The notes beneath the pieces were generated by a model, which was not told the origin of the DNA, did not search any database, and saw only the letters and a list, made by a program, of their open reading frames with translations. DNA of 64,000 bases from Yersinia intermedia (GTDB lineage Bacteria > Pseudomonadota > Gammaproteobacteria > Enterobacterales > Enterobacteriaceae), in NCBI RefSeq assembly GCF_900635455.1, contig NZ_LR134116.1, forward strand, positions 1,116,001 to 1,180,000, in the 5' to 3' direction. Numbering within the stretch: the stretch's first letter is position 1; the number at the start of each line of letters is the position of its first letter. Both the position numbers and the translations under genes were made by a program. Shown here one piece after another: positions 25,060-33,639 of this stretch.

Positions 25060-25240
25060 CGAATATTGGCTAAAAATACCCCGTCCAATCATCTATCAGC
25101 TCCACACGTTTAGGTCATAACGTCCCACGTAGATATGCCGCTGCCACCTTATCTGCCAGTTGGTACGCCAACGCATGTTCAATGACTTCATGTTGATGGT
25201 CCGTTGTTTCGCCAGCCCAAAAGCAAAATGTCAGACAGCA
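25060..25240 (-). pseudogene. Second-type integrase, C-terminal remnant 3
   Basis: Codes WAGETTDHQHEVIEHALAYQ, then LADKVAAAYLRGTL, stop, PKRVELIDDW: the end of a tyrosine recombinase carrying an in-frame stop. It is similar to remnant 2 and lies on the far side of the Septu-type pair. Confidence 0.7.
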
Positions 25241-25439
25241 GAACCCAGTGTTTTATTCAAGCTTTTCTGGGGCGTGTAAAAACCGCTTACTTAATTAATA
25301 CAAAATATATTAAGGTCTGTAAAACGAAGTAAGAATAAAACGCCGAATTCAGCGGCGCTATCTTGATTAAAGGTCGAAGTATTCCGCGATATTACATAGT
25401 TGGGTTTTAGGTAGTGTCCGAAGGACAATGGTAGTGTTA

Positions 25440-25610
25440 ATTTATCCCACCGTAAGGCGGTAAAACACTAAAATAGAAAAGTAAGCATGTTGTTAGATGC
25501 TTTTCCCTGTTGCACAATTCACAGGTTAGGATGGGAAATAAGAATTTAAATTTAACATGTGAAATGAAAAACTCTAACGAAAAAATTAAGTAACGAGGTG
25601 AGTATTAAAT
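25440..25610 (+). repeat. Leader repeat, copy 2
   Basis: GTTGCACAATTCACAGGTTA (25509-25528) and the closing block ending TATTAAAT at 25610 repeat copy 1 at 19190-19350. The hairpins CCGAAGG and CCGTAAGG just upstream are also shared. About 220 bases of AT-rich DNA without a gene follow. Confidence 0.55.
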
Positions 25611-25850
25611 AAAATTATTAGTGGTTGTTATTTTCTATGGTTTTTCTATTTATCTTTTAATCATTTGTTACGTGTTTGTTTTTTTGTGGCATTACAATGT
25701 GGCAATAAATTTATGCACTATATAACAGTAGCATAACTCGGTTTTTTACAAGGATTTAAGAATATCAAGTTGAAAAGAGATGGTATGGTTGGATAAAATT
25801 CAGAGACTTATGTTGTGCATGGATATCTATTATGACTATAGCCAAAGATA

Positions 25851-26501
25851 GTGCAAATGATGAAATTATTCACGGAAATGATCTTAGGAAAGGTTGCGGT
25901 ATTCACGATTTCAAAAATAGTAAAGATCATTCTTCTAATGATAAAAGAAAAGAAAAGAAAAGAAAACTCTCCTCCTGCGCTAGTGATTTCCTTGTTGAAA
26001 CTTAATGTTCCTGAAAGAAATAAAAGGGATGGGCATTATAGTAAACATGTTAAATTACCAAATGAAGATAAATATACTAATGAACATCCTGTGTCAACCT
26101 CAAGTATCAAACCCATAGTTGACTATTACATCAATAACACCACTCACGATGAGTATATTTCAATGCCGCCTTATGAAAAAAGAACTTATGAAAAAAGAAC
26201 TTATGCAAAAACATTTCAATTAATTATATATAAGAATGGAATTCGCTATATAAAGCCTGCAATTTATTTTGGAAGTATTCAATCGAATACTATTGTTGAT
26301 CGAAATTCTGATAAATATGTTTTGACTTTTTTGTCTAGAGATAAGCAGATAAATAAACCCTTCAGATTAGAAATTGATGTCTCTAAATGGAATGATAGTC
26401 AAAAGGATGTTTTTTATAATGAACATCTGGCGTCATTAATTTTCCGGTTGATTAATCTAAGTGCATTTGTGTCTCCCAAAAGCACTTGGATTATTTACTA
26501 G
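25851..26501 (+). CDS. Hypothetical protein; N-terminus uncertain because of AAAAG repeats
   Basis: The C-terminal ~170 residues (from NVPERNKRDGHYSKHV to STWIIY) look like a genuine strand-rich domain of unknown family. The start is doubtful. A second frame from ATG 25832 (MTIAKDSANDEIIHGND) has the T-ending codons typical of neighbours and runs into four AAAAG repeats (about 25943-25962), after which it stops. Adding one AAAAG unit would fuse it to the main frame. Thus it may be a phase-variable gene in the off state, a simple frameshift mutant, or real as listed. YEKRTYEKRTY also shows an internal 15-base duplication. Confidence 0.45.
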   Translation: MQMMKLFTEMILGKVAVFTISKIVKIILLMIKEKKRKENSPPALVISLLKLNVPERNKRDGHYSKHVKLPNEDKYTNEHPVSTSSIKPIVDYYINNTTHDEYISMPPYEKRTYEKRTYAKTFQLIIYKNGIRYIKPAIYFGSIQSNTIVDRNSDKYVLTFLSRDKQINKPFRLEIDVSKWNDSQKDVFYNEHLASLIFRLINLSAFVSPKSTWIIY

Positions 26502-26595
26502 TTAATTAAATGTACACTTAAAAATATCGCTCCTTGTATTGATAATTATCCAAAATATGGTAAAGGATAATGAACAACAAATACAAGGAGGTTTA

Positions 26596-26853
26596 ATGTA
26601 TAAAAATAATGATGAAGCTATCGATTGGGAAGCCAAGCGACTTCTTGATGATGGGATTTATACCGATACAGAACAAGCCTATTTAGAAGCAGAGAAAATA
26701 GTAATTAATATACGGGAACAAGCAAAGCAGCGCCAGATAAAGCAACAATTCAAATTGAAGATTAAATCAATCAAGAAAAAAATTGGTAATGGTTATGATT
26801 ATGTGGATGTCCCTTATGCCAACAAGAAAAAACATTGGGGAGATAAATCATGA
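26596..26853 (+). CDS. Small mobilization-associated protein, 85 residues
   Basis: Highly charged helical protein (DWEAKRLLDDGIYTDTEQAY, then EKIVINIREQAKQRQIKQQF). The ATG at 26596 follows a perfect GGAGG. Its last codons overlap the next gene's start (ATGA), so the two are translationally coupled. No family recognised; pairing with a TraD-like protein suggests an auxiliary relaxosome role. Confidence 0.55.
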   Translation: MYKNNDEAIDWEAKRLLDDGIYTDTEQAYLEAEKIVINIREQAKQRQIKQQFKLKIKSIKKKIGNGYDYVDVPYANKKKHWGDKS

Positions 26854-27125
26854 CAACAAAAACCATCAAACAGCAAATTGCTTCAGCACAGGAACGCCTA
26901 TACTTCTTGGAAGCTAAAAAGAAACAACAAACAAAAAAAGAGAATACTCGTCAGAAAATTATTTTCGGTGCAGAGGTTGCCAAAGTCTTAGGATGTGATA
27001 TTGGTTATGTAGATAAAGAGTTAGTCTTTGGGGTTCTGCTCGATATCCAAAATCTTCATGAGAGTGATATCGAAAAATACAGACATAATGGTAAAACCTA
27101 CATTAATACCTTTATCATTAAATAA
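26850..27125 (+). CDS. TraD-like mobilization protein (intact copy)
   Basis: 91 residues: coiled IKQQIASAQERLYFLEAKKK, then TRQKIIFGAEVAKVLGC, the core shared with small TraD/MobC-like proteins of MOBQ plasmids. It matches the frameshifted copy at 19617-19927 and the dead copy at 28690-28945. Likely helps the relaxase open oriT; inferred from family and from mobA in the same element. Confidence 0.6.
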   Translation: MTTKTIKQQIASAQERLYFLEAKKKQQTKKENTRQKIIFGAEVAKVLGCDIGYVDKELVFGVLLDIQNLHESDIEKYRHNGKTYINTFIIK

Positions 27126-27313
27126 TTATTTCACGTCCGAACGGTGAACCGGTTTAAAACTTGTTTTTAAGCCGGTGAGCTGTTGAGCAAGCCCAGTAAG
27201 GCGCGGTAGCCTATTTCTTTATTCCGCTATGTTAAAAATATTCTTCGTTCATCTTGACCTCTTTTTTATTTTTGTTAATTAATGATTACGTGAAAATAAA
27301 AAAGGACGCGAAA

Positions 27314-28630
27314 ATGATTAAACAATATAAAAAAGGATTTTCCTTATTAGAGTTGGTATTGGTTTTAGGGGTTGGCACTGCAATGGCTTTTATTAAATTT
27401 CAAGATATGAAAAATGAGCAAGATGTTGCTATAGCTAATACGGTAGGAGCGCAGATAAAGCAAGTCGGTGAAGCGGTTAATCGCTATATCAGTATTCGAT
27501 ATGACAAGCTTTCAACCCTGACAAGCAGTACCAGTCAATCCAATGATCCGGGGCCAAGAATTTGTTCATCCAATGGCTGTGAAATCACGTATCAGACATT
27601 AATTACTGAAGGACTATTGCCTGTCAGTTATACCGGGATAAATGCCAATAAATCTTTATATAAGGTTTTATTGAAACGTTCAGGTATAGCTCCTAACTAT
27701 GTGATCAATGGCCTTGTGATGACAACGGCAATATGGAATGAAGGAGGGAAAGTTCGCTATGACCTCCTTGGTAAAGCGATGCAATCGGCAGGAATAGACA
27801 GCGGAATGACCCGCTCACCCACTGTAGCTTCTGGTTATGGTGGTCAATGGAATGAAAAAGCATCTGACTACAGCAATATCACTTCAGAAGGTTTATTGGC
27901 CTATCGTGTAGGCTATGACTCATCAATGTATTCGGTTTATCTGCGCCGTGATGGCACATTGCCAATGACGGGAGATCTGAATATGGGCGGCAAAAATATT
28001 AATAACGCCAAAGATATTACTGCTGCAGGCACTGTGAGGGCGGAGATATTAAAATCGACAGGATCAACCAATGTAGGCGATGCCTTAACCGTTATAGGGA
28101 ATTCGACTTTGACTGGCGCTGTAGAAGCAAAGTCTACCTTATCGGTCAGTGGTGCTTCAACCTATGGAGGTGTTGTTCAGGTTAATAATGTGATTAACGC
28201 AACCGGTAATATCAATACGACTTCGGATATTAACAGTAAGCGTGTTTATTCTGGTTATATTCAGTCGACAGGGCGTATCACATCAGATGAGTATGTTCAG
28301 ATAAATGGGATTGCTGTATCTGGTGCAGCCTGTTCACCTAATGGGCTTATTGGGCGATCAAGTGTAGGGGATATGCTGTCTTGTCAATCCGGTGTTTGGG
28401 GTTCAGGTGGAAAGGTCGAAGTTATTTACGGGAGTAATCCTGTATGTTCAGCTAATAAAATCCCTGTAGCACGCTACTGGACGCAACCGGGAGGTTCTAA
28501 CTATGGCAATTATTGCACCTTACAAACTGGCTGGGCTGGAGTCACGACACCTTCCTGCGAATCGTGTGCAAACTGGGAAAAATGCCATATGGTTTATTCT
28601 GCATCATGGTCGGCAACGGCGTGTAGTTAG
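27314..28630 (+). CDS. pilV: PilV-like type IVb minor pilin / shufflon adhesin
   Basis: 438 residues with a prepilin leader and hydrophobic helix (KKGFSLLELVLVLGVG), a long constant part with strand repeats (VGDALTVIGNSTLTGAVEAK), and a Cys-rich C-terminal tip. In R64-type plasmids PilV sits at the thin-pilus tip and selects recipients. The junction LSCQSGVWG is coded by a shufflon-type site (28381-28399). The ATG at 27314 follows AAGGACG. No other pil gene and no Rci recombinase are present, so it would depend on another element's pilus or be a relic. Confidence 0.78.
   Translation: MIKQYKKGFSLLELVLVLGVGTAMAFIKFQDMKNEQDVAIANTVGAQIKQVGEAVNRYISIRYDKLSTLTSSTSQSNDPGPRICSSNGCEITYQTLITEGLLPVSYTGINANKSLYKVLLKRSGIAPNYVINGLVMTTAIWNEGGKVRYDLLGKAMQSAGIDSGMTRSPTVASGYGGQWNEKASDYSNITSEGLLAYRVGYDSSMYSVYLRRDGTLPMTGDLNMGGKNINNAKDITAAGTVRAEILKSTGSTNVGDALTVIGNSTLTGAVEAKSTLSVSGASTYGGVVQVNNVINATGNINTTSDINSKRVYSGYIQSTGRITSDEYVQINGIAVSGAACSPNGLIGRSSVGDMLSCQSGVWGSGGKVEVIYGSNPVCSANKIPVARYWTQPGGSNYGNYCTLQTGWAGVTTPSCESCANWEKCHMVYSASWSATACS
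28381..28399 (+). repeat. Single shufflon sfx-like recombination site
   Basis: TTGTCAATCCGGTGTTTGG matches the R64 sfx consensus (as I recall it, GTGCCAATCCGGTnnnTGG) at all but two fixed positions and falls at the constant/variable junction of PilV. No second or inverted copy was found downstream. Confidence 0.6.
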
Positions 28631-28689
28631 TAAATATAGCTTTTGTTCTGCTAAAGAGAGCCAAGCTATTGTTAATTTATAGGAAGTAA

Positions 28690-28945
28690 TGGATGAAGAT
28701 GATAAAGCATATATCGATGGGCAGAAAAAAATTTAAGTAGCATCAGTACAGATGTGCCTAAATAGTTTTAAAATTAAAAGAGATATCATTATTCAAGCTA
28801 ATAGAAATGCGTTAGAAGATCATTTTAAGAGTTGAGGGTGTAAAGTGTTAAACTGCGACATCCATAACGTTGATAAATTACTTATGTTAGGTTGATTCTC
28901 AGAAGTACTTGATATTGTCATTAATTCTGATAGTTATAATTAAAA
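28690..28945 (+). pseudogene. TraD-like gene, dead third copy
   Basis: Begins MDEDDKAYIDGQKKI like the MNVDDKN start of copy 1, then a stop, then VASVQMCLNSFKIK, and further on VLNCDIHNVDKLLMLG matching VLGCDIGYVDKELVFG of the intact copy. Several stops and a deletion make it non-functional. The repeat block that follows also copies the region after copy 1. Confidence 0.6.
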
Positions 28946-28980
28946 ACAATGTGATGTTGAGAGTTTTATTTTAACATTTA

Positions 28981-29030
28981 TTTTATTTTATTTTATTTTA
29001 TTTTATTTTATTTTATTTTATTTTATTTTA
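28981..29030. repeat. TTTTA pentanucleotide repeat, ten units
   Basis: Ten perfect TTTTA units in a row between the dead traD copy and the degenerate hairpin block. It lies outside any gene; length variation between isolates is expected. Confidence 0.9.
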
Positions 29031-29119
29031 TTTTTTCAAATATCATAATGTTATTCAAATGATATTTTTAATAATATATTTAACAAGAGAAAAAATAATA
29101 CTATATTTTATAATGGTTG

Positions 29120-29235
29120 TTTAAAGTGTTAATTTTAATAAAGTGTCTGAGTGCTCCATATACGGAGGATCTATTACCCCCTTTGGATAGTTCTCTTTAC
29201 GAGATTGAAAAGAGCCGAATGGTCCTTTTTGACTC
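29120..29235. repeat. Degenerate hairpin block, related to 20098-20240
   Basis: AAGTGTCTGAGTGCTCCATATACGG-type sequence, a TTCTC/GAGA stem and an AGAGCC/GGTCC stem follow the same order as the seven-hairpin array, but several stems are broken. The next 200 bases are AT-rich; TTGTGTG and CACACAA form an inverted pair near 29352-29381 before the methylase gene and may be its operator. Confidence 0.45.
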
Positions 29236-29442
29236 TGTTTAAATGATTCTAAAATTTCCTTTCACTTTGAGTTTTGGCGTTTTTTGTGAATTTTGCGCAA
29301 TTTTTATTTTTTATTTTTATAGTAAAATCAATAATATATGATTTTTTTTCTTTTGTGTGTAACTTTTGTTGTGCACACAAGGTGTTTTGATTATCATGTA
29401 TAAAAGATCAGGCAAAGATATGCTAAGTATGAGAGTGAGAAA

Positions 29443-30540
29443 ATGACAATCATTACACAAGAAATTAAAAGTGAAAAAATACATTTGCGTATTACACCAT
29501 CTCAGAAAAAAAATTGGAAAATTTTAGCAGAGCAACAAGGCATAAGTTTGGCTGCATGGATTGAAAATAAAATATCTATGGCGCTGGCATCGAATAGCGA
29601 TTTTTTTCAAAAAGAAAAGTATAAGCTAATTTCTCTTTTCTCAGGCTGTGGTGGTATGGATTTGGGTTTTTGTGGTAATTTTTCTTTTTTGAATAAAGAA
29701 TATAAAAAAACAAAATTTGAAATTATTTGGGCTAATGAGTTTAATCCTAATGCAGTAAAAACATATAAGAAAAACTTTTCACATAATATAGTTGAAGGCG
29801 ATATATGGGAACTTATCGATTCAGTCCCTACAGAATGTGATGTATTAATTGGAGGTTTCCCTTGCCAAGATATATCCATTAATGGGAAAAGAGCTGGAGT
29901 TGATGGAAAACGCAGTGGTTTATATCTTGCTATGGTAGAAGCTGTTAAGCGCTCGCGTCCAAAAATTTTCATCGCAGAAAATGTTAAAGGACTGCTTATG
30001 AAATACAACGAAGAGTCTTTGGCTCGTGTTATAAAGGATTTCAGTGAGTTGGGTTATAATGTTAGTTATAAACTTTATAACTCGGCAAACTTTGGAGTTC
30101 CACAAACAAGAGAGCGTGTTTTTATAGTTGGAACACTACATGGAAATCCTCTATTTAAAGAACCTGTGGATATACTACACAAAAATGAATGGTTGACTTG
30201 TAATGACGCGATTCATGATTTGGAAAAGCTTGATGAGGATCGAACCTTTAATCATATTTGGAGTAAGGCTAAAAAAAGTCCAGACCAAGGAAGCCGACGC
30301 CTAACGAAAGATAAGCCATCTCAAACTATAAGAGCTGAGTGTCATGGCAATATTCAGTTTCATTACAAATTAGATCGTCGTATTTCGATGCGAGAGGCTG
30401 CGCGTCTTCAAACATTCCCTGATAATTTTGTTTTTGAATCTAACTTAAGGGAAACTGAAAGGCAGGTTGGAAATGCAGTTCCTCCGGCTTTAGCTTGGCA
30501 TTTAGCACAAGCGGTTGAAGAATATTTAGATAAATTATAA
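29443..30540 (+). CDS. DNA cytosine-5 methyltransferase (type II R-M)
   Basis: 365 residues with the ordered C5-methylase motifs: I LFSGCGGMDLGF (65-76), IV GGFPCQDIS with catalytic C141, VI AENVKGLL (179-186), VIII QTRERVF, IX RLQTFPD, X QVGNAVPP. A ~50-residue N-terminal extension (KIHLRITPSQKKNWKILAEQ) resembles a ribbon-helix-helix DNA-binding segment, which could let the enzyme repress its own operon. It is convergent with a restriction endonuclease gene 61 bp away. Target sequence cannot be inferred. Confidence 0.88.
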   Translation: MTIITQEIKSEKIHLRITPSQKKNWKILAEQQGISLAAWIENKISMALASNSDFFQKEKYKLISLFSGCGGMDLGFCGNFSFLNKEYKKTKFEIIWANEFNPNAVKTYKKNFSHNIVEGDIWELIDSVPTECDVLIGGFPCQDISINGKRAGVDGKRSGLYLAMVEAVKRSRPKIFIAENVKGLLMKYNEESLARVIKDFSELGYNVSYKLYNSANFGVPQTRERVFIVGTLHGNPLFKEPVDILHKNEWLTCNDAIHDLEKLDEDRTFNHIWSKAKKSPDQGSRRLTKDKPSQTIRAECHGNIQFHYKLDRRISMREAARLQTFPDNFVFESNLRETERQVGNAVPPALAWHLAQAVEEYLDKL

Positions 30541-30601
30541 TTTATATTGAGGATGCCATGATTAATAAACGATACTATCGTGGTATCCTTTTAAACGCTC
30601 T

Positions 30602-31609
30602 CTATTTATTAACTGCGGTAAATAGGGTTTCCGATGGAGTCCAACCTACAGCATAAGAATCAGCCAACTTTAACCAATACTTGATTCTTTCCTCTCTAGG
30701 GGTATTTATGCCCCAATACTCTTCAAATAAGGCATCTTCTAACTCAAAAAATGCCAGAAGCATTTCTGCTTCTATATCATTTAGTGCTCTTTCTATATAG
30801 TTTCCACCTCTTACTGATGACGACCGCATGGCGACACTTCCAGCAGAAAATAAATCCCTAGCTTGATTACATAATATTCCATAATATGTAAGAAGAAACA
30901 TAGTCACATCATCATATTTTCCTGATGCCCGACTAGATTTAACTATTTGTGGGCACAGTACTGCTGACTCTGCTCGATACTTTCTCTTTTCTTGCTGTGG
31001 AAGCTTTGTATATAACCTGACCTCTAAGGGTAATGTCCTTTCATTAGGTTGATCATCAATCCACCAAAGCCTTTCACCGGGTTTCATTCTATTTTTAGCA
31101 TATTTCCTGATGAATGGCATTTTTTCTTCAGGGCTTAAAATTCGGAAATCATTATAATTTATATTTAGTTTATCAAATAATGGTTCTTTAGCATTAATTT
31201 CCACTTCAAACCTTGGGACATGAGACGTTCTTACATGCATGATACATTCATCATAGTGTCCCCATTTAGCCTCAGGTGTGCCACCTATTTTTCCGAATAA
31301 TAGGTATACATAATCTACCCCTTGTTTACGACTTCCTTCAAAGATACTATTTGCTATAGATCGCCATGTATTATTATCTGAATACTTAACCTCTACACCA
31401 AAGTTTCCAATAATTATATCTGGAAACTCTTGTGCGGGCGGACTCATGTCCACTGATAACCCCATGTCCGTTAATATTTCACCTAAAACCTCTCTAACTC
31501 GCTGTTCAAATTTCTTCGAGTTATGATACTCGCTTGATGAGTTCAGGTCTTGAGAGAGTTTTTCAGTTGTCTTAGTTAATAAGGTTTCAAAAAGCTTGCG
31601 TTCTATCAT
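30602..31609 (-). CDS. Type II restriction endonuclease, PD-(D/E)XK
   Basis: 335 residues. The catalytic core is visible as FPDIIIGNFGVEVKYS: D64, E73 and K75, with a preceding helical segment KKFEQRVREVLGEIL. Its position tail-to-tail with a C5 methyltransferase makes it the cognate nuclease. The rest of the protein, probably giving sequence recognition, matches no family I can name. Confidence 0.75.
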   Translation of the reverse strand: MIERKLFETLLTKTTEKLSQDLNSSSEYHNSKKFEQRVREVLGEILTDMGLSVDMSPPAQEFPDIIIGNFGVEVKYSDNNTWRSIANSIFEGSRKQGVDYVYLLFGKIGGTPEAKWGHYDECIMHVRTSHVPRFEVEINAKEPLFDKLNINYNDFRILSPEEKMPFIRKYAKNRMKPGERLWWIDDQPNERTLPLEVRLYTKLPQQEKRKYRAESAVLCPQIVKSSRASGKYDDVTMFLLTYYGILCNQARDLFSAGSVAMRSSSVRGGNYIERALNDIEAEMLLAFFELEDALFEEYWGINTPREERIKYWLKLADSYAVGWTPSETLFTAVNK

Positions 31610-31640
31610 TTTTCATCTAAATCTTCTCTATCCGCGTATG

Positions 31641-31805
31641 TCATAGGTTACAACGATATGTACCTTCGTCACAAGACATAATAAACACTTTATAATCATA
31701 AAGATATATAATATGCTGCAATCTAGCATTACGCGTTGACTGCCAGTATTCACCATCTAGACTCTCAGAAAATATGAGATGTATCTCCAAAACTCTGTAG
31801 TTCAC
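31641..31805 (-). CDS. Short possible reading frame upstream of the endonuclease gene
   Basis: A GTG at 31805 opens a 54-residue frame (NYRVLEIHLIFSESLDGEYW, then QSTRNARLQHIIYLYDYKVF), and the frame is open further upstream without an ATG. Composition looks coding. It could be a remnant of a longer gene or a small control protein; it ends 32 bp before the endonuclease start. Confidence 0.3.
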   Translation of the reverse strand: MNYRVLEIHLIFSESLDGEYWQSTRNARLQHIIYLYDYKVFIMSCDEGTYRCNL

Positions 31806-31900
31806 AACATCATTGTCTATGCTTATGGTTGTTTCATGCGGAATGCCTCTGATAGAATGGCAGGTATTCCATTAATGGCACTGTGTTTTCAGTAAGGTAT

Positions 31901-32539
31901 ATGATGACAAGCACAAACTCTAACAGTGCATCATTCGATAATATAAAGTTTAAATACTATCTTTATTTTTTATCTTTATGGGTTTTATTTTTATCTGTAT
32001 CAATAATGTCATTTGATTGGGTCTTTTTTGAAAGGCTAATGAAATTCCTATCATTACAATACACGCCAGACTATATAGTCAATAATGCTTATAAGCTAAA
32101 AATTAGGAATTTTGTTTTTATTTTCTGTATTTCAATGGTTTTATTTGGTATTACCTCTGTGTTCTATTTATTCTCATCTTTATCCAGAGGTTGGGGAAGC
32201 ACTAGAAAGGTTATAAATGTAAAAAACCAAACTCACGAGCATTTGGAGTTTTTGACTACATATGTCATGCCTCTTGTTTTTACAGACGTAAACAGCAAAA
32301 GAACAGTGATAAATTTATTGCTAATGATTTGTTTTATTGGGGTGATTTATGTAAGAACTAACAGGTTTTATGCCAATCCTTCACTTGCCATTCTAGGTTT
32401 CAGGTTATATAAGTGCTCTATTAAGAGTGATTCTTCTTGTAAGGAATACACTATAATATGCAGAGGGAAACTATCAAATGGCAGTCAAGTGAAAATTAAG
32501 AAAATTGATGACGATACTTTAATCGCTAAACTTATCTAA
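31901..32539 (+). CDS. kwaA: Kiwa defence membrane protein KwaA-like
   Basis: 212-residue membrane protein with strong hydrophobic helices at about 20-38, 70-92 and 135-151 and possibly 115-128. Size, helix count and its direct coupling to a DUF4868-like gene match KwaA of the Kiwa anti-phage system, where the membrane protein senses phage at the envelope. The ATG at 31901 has TAAGG upstream; a GTG at 31883 would add six residues. The call depends mainly on the partner. Confidence 0.6.
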   Translation: MMTSTNSNSASFDNIKFKYYLYFLSLWVLFLSVSIMSFDWVFFERLMKFLSLQYTPDYIVNNAYKLKIRNFVFIFCISMVLFGITSVFYLFSSLSRGWGSTRKVINVKNQTHEHLEFLTTYVMPLVFTDVNSKRTVINLLLMICFIGVIYVRTNRFYANPSLAILGFRLYKCSIKSDSSCKEYTIICRGKLSNGSQVKIKKIDDDTLIAKLI

Positions 32540-32560
32540 TTTTATTAAGGATTCTATTAA

Positions 32561-33568
32561 ATGAAAGCAGAGTTGGAGGAGTTTCTTCAAAATGACGGTC
32601 TTTCTGGTGAGATGTTCTTTATTATAAAAAATGACAATAACTATATTTATCGACGAGTTGTTTTACATGATGAAAATACAGAGCCGCTTATAACAGAAAG
32701 CTTTAAATTATCTATCGCCAATGAAATTCTCAAGCGTATTACAGTTGACGATAATGGTGGTGAGATAATAGATAATATTACAGATATGAACTATGAAAAC
32801 AAAGGTGTCTATTATTTTGATATTTCAGATGATGATAGGGGTGAAGTAATTAAAACAATAGAGGAAATATCATCTCTAACTTTAGCTGACAATCCTGTGG
32901 ATTTCAAATTTAATGATGCTAGTCTTGATGATATCGTAGGCCTTGTTTATCATATTAGCGATGGTGATAAAAATATTTATTTATACCAGCATAGATATCC
33001 GAACTTTTTACATAAAAAATCAAGATTATCTTTTTTAGGGAAAGATGATGTTTTAGTGCCTATACCTTACGATATGATAAATATATCAAAAATCATTGAT
33101 TTCTTCATTTTTGATGGGGTTAGTTATGCTATCAATATTAAATTATTGGAGGAAAGATATGGTCTTACTCAAGTTATAGATAACATGGTGAATGAGGTAA
33201 CACCTAAAATTATTGAGCTGGAGATCGTTAATAAATCTGTTCTGACTGAACCAGAACAGCTTTTTGATGATATGAAAGAGGATCGTGGCTTCATGAGAAA
33301 ATTAGCCAGAGTTCTTAAAAATGGGATATTAGAATTAAATGTCGATATTAATATAGTTAATGAGATAAAAGATAGTTTTCCAACAATAGGCAAGAATATT
33401 GAGGTGGTAAATGATAAAAATGGAATTCAATATATAAAATTGACAAGTAAATCGAGAAAAAAAGCCTTTATTAGGTTGCTGAATGATGAAGCGGTTCGTT
33501 CTGTTCTAACACGAAAACCATCAATAGCGCAAAATCATAAACCTGAAAAAGATGTAGCTCCGGCTTGA
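32561..33568 (+). CDS. kwaB: Kiwa defence effector KwaB-like (DUF4868)
   Basis: 335-residue soluble acidic protein. MFFIIKNDNNYIYRRVVL near the start, the central FLHKKSRLSFLG segment and the FIFDGVSYAINIKLLEE segment are in the style of DUF4868 (KwaB). It begins 21 bp after kwaA. In Kiwa, KwaB binds DNA and blocks phage late transcription/replication once KwaA is triggered; assignment here is by architecture and memory of the family, not a search. Confidence 0.65.
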   Translation: MKAELEEFLQNDGLSGEMFFIIKNDNNYIYRRVVLHDENTEPLITESFKLSIANEILKRITVDDNGGEIIDNITDMNYENKGVYYFDISDDDRGEVIKTIEEISSLTLADNPVDFKFNDASLDDIVGLVYHISDGDKNIYLYQHRYPNFLHKKSRLSFLGKDDVLVPIPYDMINISKIIDFFIFDGVSYAINIKLLEERYGLTQVIDNMVNEVTPKIIELEIVNKSVLTEPEQLFDDMKEDRGFMRKLARVLKNGILELNVDINIVNEIKDSFPTIGKNIEVVNDKNGIQYIKLTSKSRKKAFIRLLNDEAVRSVLTRKPSIAQNHKPEKDVAPA

Positions 33569-33639
33569 TGGGAAAATCTTTGAAAAAAGGCAGTGTAGTC
33601 CTCTTTTTCAAGATAATTTATAATATTCAAAATTCAAAC

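Noticed and set aside
28981..29030. CRISPR or transposon end
   Set aside because: It is a simple TTTTA tandem repeat with no spacers, terminal inverted repeats or transposase.
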